DNA of 64,000 bases from CAVVIG01 sp050249955 (GCA_050249955.1 JBFWPN010000003.1:523709-587708), one strand, 5' to 3'; positions 54,756 through 61,487 are shown, counted from the stretch's first letter. Numbers and translations are program-made. The notes: generated from the letters alone by a model not told the origin.

Positions 54756-55319
54756 CTAGGTTCTGTAGTTTACGACTGTCGCACCCCCACCGTAACGCCG
54801 CTCTTCCCACGGCGGCGTGTACTGCGTCGTGTTGACGTCCTTCTCGGCGGCTCGACGAGCCGACGGAACGTCGGGCAGCAGTGGCTTCTCGTGACCGGCC
54901 GCCGCAATGCCTTGCTCCAGTTCACGCAGCCGCTCACGTAGACGCTGCATGTTCTCGGGCGTGGAGGCGATCGATTCGTCGCGAACGTTCCGCCAGATGT
55001 CGCGCACCTGGGGCAGGAGGGAGGCGTGCTTCTCGTGAATGGATGTTGCCGTCTTTATCCGGCTCCCGTAGTCGATGAAGGGCAAGGCCACCGCAAGCAG
55101 GGGAATCGTCGACGTCAGCCAGGTGGCCGCGCTCAGCGAGGTATCGCGGAGTTTCACCACGAATGGCGCACACGATGCGGCCGCCACGACCCATTTCGTC
55201 AGGCGGTCACGCCGCGTGAAGCGTCTCGCCAGGCGGGCGGCATAGGCTGCCATGGCCTCGATCTCGAGAGCGCGGGTCCTGACGTCCAGAACGAGATGCT
55301 TCCACTCGGCATTCTCCAT
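54756..55319 (-). CDS. Two-transmembrane coiled-coil protein (SLATT-like)
   Basis: This 187-residue protein has an N-terminal helical arm (LVLDVRTRALEIEAMAAYAA). Two membrane helices follow (LTKWVVAAASCAPFVVKL and TWLTSTIPLLAVALPFI). A long coiled-coil C-terminus is next (EKHASLLPQVRDIWRNVRDE, MQRLRERLRELEQGIAAAGH) with a charged tail. This layout resembles 2TM SLATT-like pore-forming effectors, which occur in defence islands. The ATG at 55319 follows a GAGGGGG ribosome-binding site. The membrane-pore idea is inferred from layout only. Confidence 0.6.
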   Translation of the reverse strand: MENAEWKHLVLDVRTRALEIEAMAAYAARLARRFTRRDRLTKWVVAAASCAPFVVKLRDTSLSAATWLTSTIPLLAVALPFIDYGSRIKTATSIHEKHASLLPQVRDIWRNVRDESIASTPENMQRLRERLRELEQGIAAAGHEKPLLPDVPSARRAAEKDVNTTQYTPPWEERRYGGGATVVNYRT

Positions 55320-55383
55320 CTCGTAGCCCCCTCGGCCGCGATTGCCCGGGGCCGAACGCGGTTGCCCGGGACGCATGGTCTGG

Positions 55384-55653
55384 TCACTCGCGTTTGGGCT
55401 GTGCCACGCCGGCCACAGCCGTGAGGATGTCCTTCCAGAACTGAATCGCAAGAAAGACCATGACGCCAGCGGCGGCGATGCCCAGCATTTCCGTCGTCGT
55501 GATGCCGTTACAGGCAGCCTGGATGCGCGCGTCGGACAACCCCGCCTTGATGGCGGCGAGGCACGCTGGTGTCTGCCCCGTAACCCGCGACACCTGGTCG
55601 ATTCCGACCGCCGTGATGACACCGCCTGTGGCCGCGACGACCGTCCTGTTCAT
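55384..55653 (-). CDS. Small membrane protein with two hydrophobic segments
   Basis: This 89-residue product has an N-terminal hydrophobic stretch (VVAATGGVITAVGIDQV) and a second one (LGIAAAGVMVFLAIQFWKDI), with cysteines in between. It is 64 bases upstream of the 2TM protein on the same strand, suggesting a pair. It has no known family match that I can name. Holin-like size and layout are possible, but evidence is thin. Confidence 0.5.
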   Translation of the reverse strand: MNRTVVAATGGVITAVGIDQVSRVTGQTPACLAAIKAGLSDARIQAACNGITTTEMLGIAAAGVMVFLAIQFWKDILTAVAGVAQPKRE

Positions 55654-55870
55654 GAGCGCACTCCTCCGGTTCAGTTCGTTAACGTCCGCACGTACTCAAC
55701 CGAACACGCGTTCGCAATTGAAGCTGAGGAGTTCTGCGTGCGGAGCACCCGGACTCACCGGTTCACGCCTGCGGTGCCGCACACGCCCGCCTCCGGGCGT
55801 ACGTCTGCCCATGCGCGCGCGGAACACCTTGCTGCGGGTGGGAGCGTCCGTTGCAGCGCGCGGTCAGGCC

Positions 55871-56278
55871 TCACTGCCGACCCGTCGCTCCCGGTGACTG
55901 CAGTTGCTCCCATGTGTTCCACTCTTCTACGATCTTGCCGGCCACGATGCGCGCGAGATTGATGCCAATGAGCGTGATCGGTTCGCCGGTCGCGCGAACC
56001 TTGACATGTGCCGTCATGCGCGTGGCGACCTTTTCGCCCTCTACAAACTGGTCGTTGACTTCGAATGAGTCTTCGCCATAGATGAAGAGGTTGTGAAAGT
56101 GCACGATGCTCTGCCTGAACCCCTCCAGATCGCGGTCACCGGCAGACGCGTGACCGAGGTAGTTCGGAGCGATTACCTCACCAAGCGCGGAGAGGTCGCC
56201 GGTTGCATAGATGTCCACCAACCTGCGAAACACCGCCTTCCTGGACTCGGGTGTGTCGTTCGCTGCTTGAGTGCTCAT
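55871..56278 (-). CDS. SnoaL-like polyketide cyclase / ester-cyclase-like protein
   Basis: This 135-residue NTF2-fold protein has AVFRRLVDIYATGDLSALGE, IAPNYLGHASAGDRDLEGFR and a conserved EEWNTWEQLQSPGATGRQ end. The type resembles ester cyclases/SnoaL. It is the last clear chromosomal gene before the integron cassettes begin. The 217 bases before it (55654-55870) hold nothing I recognise. Confidence 0.8.
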   Translation of the reverse strand: MSTQAANDTPESRKAVFRRLVDIYATGDLSALGEVIAPNYLGHASAGDRDLEGFRQSIVHFHNLFIYGEDSFEVNDQFVEGEKVATRMTAHVKVRATGEPITLIGINLARIVAGKIVEEWNTWEQLQSPGATGRQ

Positions 56279-56359
56279 GGATCGCCCCTTGAAACGTGTC
56301 CCTGCCTGGTAGAGCCGGTGACTCGCTTGTCACCGATCCGCGCGGCATGTGCTTGCGAG

Positions 56360-56433
56360 GCCTGACGTTGCTGCTTCAGCCGCGGCGGCTCATCATCCCT
56401 CCCGGCGCCGACGGCTGCAGCGGCTTGTTAGAC
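56360..56433 (-). repeat. attC site 1 (74 bp)
   Basis: Left core GCCTGAC deviates by one base from RYYYAAC, and right core is GTTAGAC. The arms carry TTCAGCCGCGGCGGCTCATC and the pairing GACGGCTGC. It is the leftmost site and closes the Phd-Doc cassette. Confidence 0.8.
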
Positions 56434-56459
56434 GGCGCCTGCGGCTGTACATTGAGGGC

Positions 56460-56654
56460 ATGAACGTAGCCTTTGAACTCCCGGACGCGCAAGCCGAAAA
56501 GCTCCGGCGTGAAGCCGAACGGCTCGGCGTATCGCCGACGGACCTGGCCCGAGCCGCGCTGGCGGACCTATTGGCCGATCCGGACGAGGCGTTCCAAGCG
56601 GCGAGTGACCGGGTGCTGCGCAAGAACGACGAGTTGTACCGCCGCCTGGCCTGA
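56460..56654 (+). CDS. Antitoxin of a Phd-Doc-like pair (cassette 1)
   Basis: This 64-residue protein has the shape of ribbon-helix-helix or Phd antitoxins: short beta strand (NVAFELPDAQ), a helix-turn-helix stretch (LGVSPTDLARAALADLLA) and a helical tail that would wrap the toxin. The next gene (Fic/Doc) starts within its stop (TGATG). A TACATT hexamer lies just upstream, so this pair probably has its own promoter, as cassette toxin-antitoxin modules usually do. It is oriented opposite to the array. Confidence 0.75.
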   Translation: MNVAFELPDAQAEKLRREAERLGVSPTDLARAALADLLADPDEAFQAASDRVLRKNDELYRRLA

Positions 56655-57040
56655 TGCGCTACCTCACGCTGGGTGAAGTCGTCACCCTGCACCGGCGCGT
56701 CGTGGACCAGTCCGGTGGCGCCAGCGGGATCCGCGACCTCGGCCTGCTGGAGTCGGCGCTGGCCCAGCCCAAAGCCACCTTCGACTCCACCGACCTGCAT
56801 CCCACCATCATGGAAAAGGCTGCGGCCTTGGGGTTTGCCCTGGTCGCGCATCACCCTTTCGTCGATGGCAACAAGCGCATCGGCCATGCGGCGATGGAGG
56901 TCTTCCTGCTTCTGAACGGCTTCGAGATCGACGCGAGCGTCGATGAGCAGGAACGGTTGATGCTCGACATCGCCGGCGGCCAACGGCGTCGCGGCGAACT
57001 CGTCGAGTGGCTGCGCCTGCATTCGCGACCGCTCCGTTAG
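56654..57040 (+). CDS. doc: Doc-like Fic toxin (cassette 1)
   Basis: This 128-residue Fic-fold protein has the catalytic motif HPFVDGNKRIGH at about 67-78, with His, Asp/Asn, Lys and Arg in place. Doc phosphorylates EF-Tu rather than AMPylating proteins. The variant here (HPFVDGNKR) is of the Doc type. The N-terminus (YLTLGEVVTLHRRVVDQSGG) matches. It looks intact. The gene ends 11 bases before attC 2. Toxin-antitoxin cassettes like this are thought to stabilise integron arrays. Confidence 0.88.
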   Translation: MRYLTLGEVVTLHRRVVDQSGGASGIRDLGLLESALAQPKATFDSTDLHPTIMEKAAALGFALVAHHPFVDGNKRIGHAAMEVFLLLNGFEIDASVDEQERLMLDIAGGQRRRGELVEWLRLHSRPLR

Positions 57041-57051
57041 TGGCTTTCGCC

Positions 57052-57125
57052 GTCTAACGCCGCCGCATCAGCCGCGGCGGCTCATCATCGCGCCGGCCGC
57101 TGTCGGCTGCAAGCGGTTGTTAGGC
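57052..57125 (-). repeat. attC site 2 (74 bp)
   Basis: Left core GTCTAAC and right core GTTAGGC enclose arms close to consensus (CATCAGCCGCGGCGGCTCAT and GTCGGCTGCAAGCGG). Confidence 0.88.
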
Positions 57126-57167
57126 TGCGCTTGCGACGATGTCCGATCTGACATACCGTCGCACCTA

Positions 57168-57535
57168 ATGAGTCCCGACGACACGCCGGTGGTCTGGTTG
57201 CGTGGGACGGTCTCGACCCCGCCATTCGGACTCGAGGCACGGGTGGAGACTGGCTTTCTGCTGCGCCGCCTGCAGCGAGGCGACGTGCTCAGTTTGCCGC
57301 AGTCGCGTCCGATGTCGGCCATTGGCCGGGGTGCCACGAATTGCGTGTCGTGGATGCGAGCGCCAATTGGCGAATCATGTATCACCTCGCTCCCGATGCG
57401 GTGGTGATTCTGGACGTCTTCGCCAAGAAAACCGCCGCCACCCCCAGATCCGTCATCGCAGACTGCCGCAAGCGCCTGGCTGAGTATCAACGCGTGACCC
57501 AAGCAAGACGAGGAGGACCCCGTGCGAGCCGATAA
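57168..57535 (+). pseudogene. HigB/Gp49-like toxin, frameshifted (cassette 2)
   Basis: Codons from ATG 57168 give a Gp49-like toxin up to IGRG. Then the frame must shift near 57330 to continue CHELRVVDASANWRIMYHL to a TAA at 57533. In relatives this stretch reads GPxCHELR. One base has apparently been lost in the gccgggg run. The downstream frame (CHELRVVDASANWRIMYHLA, PDAVVILDVFAKKTAATPRS) is well conserved, so the damage is recent or is a sequencing error. The intact antitoxin gene overlaps its end. Such toxins cut mRNA on the ribosome. Confidence 0.75.
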
Positions 57536-57854
57536 GCGCAAGAAACTGGAACGAGCTGGATGGACCGTCGGCGATGCGGGCGACTTTCTTGGACTGACTG
57601 TCGAGGAGCGTCGCTTCGTCGACGTGAAACTGGCCCTCGCTGACGGCCTTCGGCAACGCCGCGAGGTGCTGGGCTTGACGCAATCGCAGGCCGCTGAGCG
57701 CTTCGGCTCGAGCCAGTCCCGCGTGGCCAAGATGGAAGCAGCCGACCGGACCGTCAGCACCGACCTCCTGCTCAAGTCGCTCTTCACGCTTGGCGCCAGC
57801 CCACGCGATGTAGCCAAGCTACTCGCGCCAAAGACTCGGAACCACGCAGCCTAA
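57522..57854 (+). CDS. HigA-like XRE antitoxin (cassette 2)
   Basis: This 110-residue protein has a C-terminal-half XRE helix-turn-helix (LTQSQAAERFGSSQSRVAKM). A strong GAGGAGG ribosome-binding site precedes the GTG at 57522. The TAA stop (57852-57854) is part of the left core GCCTAAC of attC 3. It is intact although its toxin is broken. It likely represses the shared promoter. Confidence 0.85.
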   Translation: MRADKRKKLERAGWTVGDAGDFLGLTVEERRFVDVKLALADGLRQRREVLGLTQSQAAERFGSSQSRVAKMEAADRTVSTDLLLKSLFTLGASPRDVAKLLAPKTRNHAA

Positions 57855-57924
57855 CGGTGCCGCTTCAGCCGCGGCGGCTCATCATCATCGCGCCTGCCGC
57901 CGTCGGCTGCAAGCGGAGTTAGCC
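57849..57924 (-). repeat. attC site 3 (76 bp)
   Basis: Left core GCCTAAC contains the TAA stop of the HigA gene on the plus strand, and right core GTTAGCC contains the TAA stop of the HNH gene on the minus strand. Two convergent stop codons thus sit in one palindromic site. The loop carries a duplicated CATCAT. Confidence 0.9.
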
Positions 57925-58704
57925 CGCAGTCTCGATTTGCCGGAGGCGCTTGAGCAGGCTTCGGTTGAATTTCTCAGCATCACTCGCATGGTGCGCCCTG
58001 CAGTGACAGTTCGGGCACAGCCCGATCACTCTTGCCGGATGGTCGGGCCCGTCATCGGCCAGGCGTGTCACATGGTGCGGCTCTAAGTACGGTGAACCAT
58101 TGGCGCGCTTGAACGGTGCTTCGTTTAGGCAGGCCTCGCACCGCCCGTTCGCTCGACATAGAACGTACAGTCGGATTGCAGCCGACCGCGCACGTTCTAC
58201 TCGAACAGCCTGACGGGTCCGAGCTTGTGGAACGGCCCGCAGAAGTGCGACCCGCCGAAGCTCATCGATGTTGGCTCCCGCAAGTGCCTCCAGAGACAGA
58301 TCCGGCATTCGAGTTCTTCGCCGCTCGGTCACAAGGGACCGAACTTGGTGCGCTACCTCGGGCGGAGGTGTCGTGATGCTGCGCGGATACACCGCCCAGG
58401 TCAAATCAGGTATACGCTGGCGGATCGTGGCTAGGGAGATCGCGGGCCAGACCAAGCGAATGTTCCCAACCGCCGAACCGTAGCGCTTGCCCCAGTTCCG
58501 CCTTGGTTTCGGAGCGGAGGTGATTTGGCCCGTCGCGAAGAACCCGAAGCCGCCGATGAAGAAGACAACCTCGTCGCCGATCGCCGCGGCCTTTGGAACA
58601 ACCCAGTAGGGAGGCGATACCAAGCCGCGACTCGCCGCCTTCTCGAGCCACGCCTTGTCCCCGTTCTGAACACCTGCCTGAACTAGATGCAGTGTCTTGG
58701 TCAT
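57919..58704 (-). CDS. HNH endonuclease with EVE/PUA-like N-terminal domain (cassette 3)
   Basis: This 261-residue protein ends in a zinc-type HNH domain: CEAC at 189-192, EPHH at 208-211, and GLCPNCHCRAHH at 228-239. The N-terminal 120 residues (GDKAWLEKAASRGLVSPPYW, GDEVVFFIGGFGFFATGQIT) are beta-rich and resemble EVE/ASCH-type domains that read modified bases. The combination would be a modification-dependent nuclease, a known anti-phage architecture; the N-terminal part is assigned by inference. The stop TAA lies inside the right core of attC 3. Confidence 0.78.
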   Translation of the reverse strand: MTKTLHLVQAGVQNGDKAWLEKAASRGLVSPPYWVVPKAAAIGDEVVFFIGGFGFFATGQITSAPKPRRNWGKRYGSAVGNIRLVWPAISLATIRQRIPDLTWAVYPRSITTPPPEVAHQVRSLVTERRRTRMPDLSLEALAGANIDELRRVALLRAVPQARTRQAVRVERARSAAIRLYVLCRANGRCEACLNEAPFKRANGSPYLEPHHVTRLADDGPDHPARVIGLCPNCHCRAHHASDAEKFNRSLLKRLRQIETAG

Positions 58705-58723
58705 TGTGCTCTGGAGTTGTGCG

Positions 58724-58801
58724 GGCTAACGGTTCAGACGAGCCGCGCCCGATGAAGCGCGTAAGCGGGGCGAGGGCGTCGGCGCCATCTGAAGGTTAGA
58801 C
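58724..58801 (-). repeat. attC site 4 (78 bp, divergent)
   Basis: Cores are GGCTAAC (one mismatch to RYYYAAC) and GTTAGAC. The inner arms (TTCAGAC / CATCTGAA) pair but do not resemble the other sites, so this site came from another integron. The stop TAA of the following minus-strand gene is in the right core. Confidence 0.78.
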
Positions 58802-59650
58802 CGCGGCATCGACGGTTACTCGATGAATGGCCCGAACTGTCGGCTCTACAACGTCAGTTAAGTAAGGGCGGCGCTCATCTGTGCCCCAGTTGTCTCGTGA
58901 CGGAACCGACGGGTGAGTGAAGCTAGCGACGAGGAGGCGCAGGCCTCCGATGCTTACTCGCTCTAGCTGCTCCCCGAGGCGTTCGGTGCCGTCTACGATG
59001 TGATCGAGCCACTGGCGGACGCCACGGCCCTGGATGACGAGGACCGTCGGCTCAAGCACATCTAGGACGTTGCGAAAGTGCTGGGAACAATTGCGCTGCA
59101 TAGTCCGAGTTGACTGGCCGCGTTTTGAACCCTCTGCCCCTTGGCCAGACGCTATCGCTGAACACAGCAGAAAGTTCACGAGAGCGAACGCTTCAAAGAT
59201 GTGCACGCGCCGAGAGCCCAATGAGAGGAACTCTTTGTCGTAGTCCGTGCCAAGACCGAGGCCAAAGAGTAGTCGCAGCACACTGGTTGTTCCCTTCATG
59301 TGAGGGTTTCTCGGAGGATGAAGACCGTCCGTGCGAAATCGCTTCTTCAAGGCCGTGTCGACTGCCACCATCCGCGTTCTGGCGATTCGATTCACGCGAG
59401 ACGGTCCGTTTCCGTACTCCTGCCCGACCACAGCGACTCGGAATGGCCGCCCTTTGGCTCTCAGGTCGTAGTGCTCGCCGACGTGATGAAGTTGTCCCTC
59501 GAAGAAGTCACCGGGATGGGAGCTACGGCATCCGGCAAAGTGCGAACAGATGAATTGGCGGCCTGACAGGACACGTGTCGACATGTAGGCGTCCAGCGCG
59601 TCGATTCGGCTCGTTGTCGCGTGCGGGTCGCTCTCAAGCGTCAGTGCCAT
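58796..59650 (-). CDS. Uracil-DNA glycosylase-like protein (cassette 4)
   Basis: This 284-residue protein resembles the uracil-DNA glycosylase fold: a water-activating-loop-like VAVVGQEYGNGPS (residues 72-84), an Asn in FEAFALVNFLLCS (152-164), a VLVIQGRGV strand and a THPS motif at 245-248. It carries Cys35, Cys41 and His residues in FICSHFAGCRSSHPG, perhaps a metal site. The classic acid/His set is changed, so the activity is uncertain. UDG-fold proteins appear in several anti-phage systems. The TAA stop overlaps attC 4. Confidence 0.6.
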   Translation of the reverse strand: MALTLESDPHATTSRIDALDAYMSTRVLSGRQFICSHFAGCRSSHPGDFFEGQLHHVGEHYDLRAKGRPFRVAVVGQEYGNGPSRVNRIARTRMVAVDTALKKRFRTDGLHPPRNPHMKGTTSVLRLLFGLGLGTDYDKEFLSLGSRRVHIFEAFALVNFLLCSAIASGQGAEGSKRGQSTRTMQRNCSQHFRNVLDVLEPTVLVIQGRGVRQWLDHIVDGTERLGEQLERVSIGGLRLLVASFTHPSVPSRDNWGTDERRPYLTDVVEPTVRAIHRVTVDAAV

Positions 59651-59674
59651 CTAGATGTCCTGATCCCGTAGTCC

Positions 59675-59703
59675 GTCTAACGCTGCCGCTTCAGGAGTTA
59701 GGC
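59675..59703 (-). repeat. attC site 5, truncated to 29 bp
   Basis: GTCTAAC and GTTAGGC cores are present, but only GCTGCCGCTTCAG is left between them. The right stem and the loop are gone. About 45 bp are missing relative to the others, likely by deletion of the loop side. Confidence 0.8.
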
Positions 59704-60034
59704 TTCGAGGATCACGGCGACCTGTCGACGTAGCTCAGGAATCCGATTCCGAACGACGTCCCACACCAGGTCGTAGTCCACGCCGAAGTAGTCGTGAATG
59801 AGTCGGATCGCGCATGCCCGCCATCGCGCGCCACTCAATGTGTGGATGCGCCTCCCGGAACTCGGCGGGAACCTTCTTCGAAGCTTCGCCGATGATCTCT
59901 AGACTGCGCACAAACGCGCGCTGGACGGTGGTGTCGGTGCGGAAGGCGTCGATGGTGAGGGGCGCGCTCCGCTCGAGCAGAAACTCTGCTTCGATCAGGA
60001 TGTGGCGCAGGTAGTCACGCGGCTCGAAGGACAT
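59698..60034 (-). pseudogene. hepT: HepT-like toxin, frameshifted in the catalytic motif (cassette 5)
   Basis: HepT toxins have a HEPN fold with an RX4-6HXY catalytic motif. Reading from 60034 gives the first 75 residues and then MRDPTHSRLLRR. If one base near 59806 is removed, the text becomes MRDRLIHDYFGVDYDLVWDV and runs on to a TAA inside attC 5. The single-base insertion lies exactly in RX4HXY. The start overlaps the end of the MntA gene by 20 bases. As read, the toxin would be inactive. Confidence 0.78.
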
Positions 60035-60368
60035 CTTGAGCTTCGGCCAGGATGCGCGGCCCGATATACGGAGACAGCGACTCCGTTGTCACCAGTTCAA
60101 CGCGACGTTCGAGACGCGCCTCGAGCAACTCCGACAACGCGAAGAAGCGCGCGTACGTCTTGGCGCCCGGCGCAAATTGAACCAGTAGGTCGACATCACT
60201 GTCGGGGCGGGCCTCGTTGCGCGCCACAGAGCCGAAGAGCGCCAACCGAGCCACGCCGAGCGCGCGAATCTCGGGCTCGCTTTGCGCCAATCGCGCACAG
60301 GCCTCCTGCCGAGTCAACGGAGCCACTCCCATGGGGTCAACTGTAGCGGTTTCGAGAACCGGAGCCAA
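60015..60368 (-). CDS. mntA: MntA-like nucleotidyltransferase antitoxin (cassette 5)
   Basis: This 117-residue protein is a minimal nucleotidyltransferase with the GSVARNEARPDSDVDLLVQF motif (GSx10DxD, about 46-65). MntA AMPylates HepT at a Tyr to block it. All catalytic Asp residues are present. It precedes hepT on the minus strand with a 20-base overlap. It is intact while hepT is broken. Confidence 0.87.
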   Translation of the reverse strand: MAPVLETATVDPMGVAPLTRQEACARLAQSEPEIRALGVARLALFGSVARNEARPDSDVDLLVQFAPGAKTYARFFALSELLEARLERRVELVTTESLSPYIGPRILAEAQDVLRAA

Positions 60369-60386
60369 GTCGGGCCCTCGACGTAG

Positions 60387-60459
60387 GCCTAACGTGGCGC
60401 TTCAGCCGCGCCGGTCGATGGTGCACCGGGTCGGCGTCGGCTGCAAGCGATTGTTAGCC
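60387..60459 (-). repeat. attC site 6 (73 bp)
   Basis: Cores GCCTAAC and GTTAGCC. The left arm reads GGCGCTTCAGCCGCGCCGG rather than the GGCGGCT of its relatives; the right arm GGCTGCAAGCGATTGTT is close to consensus. The right core holds the TAA of the HEPN-like gene. Confidence 0.87.
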
Positions 60460-61299
60460 TGCATGGTTAGGCCGAAGCGATGCGCACTGGTTCACCACAT
60501 CCTCGGACAATCCGGACATCCCGTGGACGTTCTGAAGCCAATTGCGCATGAACCGCAAACGGGCGTCGCTCGTGAGGCTCTGGTACTTCGCGGAGAAGGC
60601 TCCCCCGTCGTTCTTGCGGCCAAGAGCGTCCGTGACAGCTTCGACACAGAACGAGCCCAGGTCCAGTCGCGAGAGCACGGCTGCATCCACCTCTTCAACA
60701 AACGCGTGTGTTGCGTTGATCAGAGACGCTGCTTCTTTGAAGGTGAGAGCGTCACCCTTTTCGGCTTTAGAAGCCAACCCGTCCACTACGAGGCCCCGAT
60801 ACTTGCCGCGGATGAGATCTGCATGCTCCGCGAGGTGCCGTTCTGTGAGGGGCTGAACGCAGGTATCGGAGAGCTCGTGAAAGACGCTATTGCGCCACGT
60901 AATCAGAACGTCGACCAAAGCGTAGGTGGCGGGGTGCACTCCGAAGTGACTAGCCACCGCCCGCGCCTTGCGAGAAACAGAGCGCCCAGCGCCGTCGAGT
61001 GCCGACACAAGATCATCGTCTCTCACGAACTTGGGCTTCCGATTCAGGAGGGACAGGTACATGTCGATCGAATCCACGGCCCAGCCCAAGAAGGACTGAA
61101 GGACGAAGATCCGCGCTCTGCTGATCGACGCTGACTTGTCCTTTGGATTCCAGGCGGCGCGCAGATCCGGTGGTGCCTCCGTGGTCTCGCTATGACCCAG
61201 TTCCTCAAGGCCCAACAAGGTGGTCACGAGAAAGTGGTTCGCTTGGCCGAGATGCTGTTTGAAGCGCGTGCGCGCTGGCGTCTGAGTCACTTGGTGCAC
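60454..61299 (-). CDS. HEPN-like protein (cassette 6)
   Basis: This 281-residue mostly helical protein has an RX4H motif (TWRNSVFHELSD, R136 N137 to H141), the signature of HEPN ribonucleases. The rest of the protein is not recognised (LLGLEELGHSETTEAPPDLR, SFLGWAVDSIDMYLSLLNRK, DALGRKNDGGAFSAKYQSLT). HEPN proteins act as RNases in many toxin and anti-phage systems, so a defence role is plausible. The GTG start lies in the last bases of the tRNA-like gene, and the TAA stop is in attC 6. Confidence 0.55.
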   Translation of the reverse strand: MHQVTQTPARTRFKQHLGQANHFLVTTLLGLEELGHSETTEAPPDLRAAWNPKDKSASISRARIFVLQSFLGWAVDSIDMYLSLLNRKPKFVRDDDLVSALDGAGRSVSRKARAVASHFGVHPATYALVDVLITWRNSVFHELSDTCVQPLTERHLAEHADLIRGKYRGLVVDGLASKAEKGDALTFKEAASLINATHAFVEEVDAAVLSRLDLGSFCVEAVTDALGRKNDGGAFSAKYQSLTSDARLRFMRNWLQNVHGMSGLSEDVVNQCASLRPNHAG

Positions 61300-61391
61300 C
61301 AGGCAAGAGTCGAACTTGCGCCTTTCCCTTTTAGGAAGGCCTTGGGGCCTCGATGAAGGGGAACGTCCTTACCCATTAGACGACTTGGTGC
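61292..61391 (-). tRNA. Unusual tRNA-like gene in cassette 6
   Basis: On the minus strand GCACCAA (61391-61385) pairs six of seven bases with CTGGTGC, followed by A and an encoded CCA. A D-arm (CGTC/GACG with the loop holding GGG) and a perfect T-arm (GCAAG-TTCGACT-CTTGC, 61303-61319) are present. The anticodon region is 44 bases instead of about 23. It can close with TTCCC/GGGAA, leaving a 30-base loop. A CCTTC duplication brackets about 20 extra bases; without them the loop would read CTTCCTAAAA, perhaps anticodon CCT (Arg). Anticodon and function are uncertain. Confidence 0.5.
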
Positions 61392-61398
61392 TCATGCA

Positions 61399-61472
61399 GG
61401 CTAACGCTGCCGCTTCAGCCGCGGCGGCTCATCATCGCCCCAGCCGCCGACGGCTGCAAGCGGATGTTGGGC
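61399..61472 (-). repeat. attC site 7 (74 bp)
   Basis: Cores GGCTAAC and GTTGGGC. Stem sequence is nearly identical to sites 2, 3 and 8. The right core differs by one base from GTTAGGC. Confidence 0.85.
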
Positions 61473-61487
61473 TGCATTCCACCGAAA

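Noticed and set aside
55670..55690. Possible attC/attI core GTTAAC near the left end
   Set aside because: No partner core or stem is found within 150 bases, so it is not a recombination site.
58600..58723. Promoter or extra gene between HNH start and attC 4
   Set aside because: Only 19 bases separate the start from attC 4, with no clear promoter and no reading frame with a family match.
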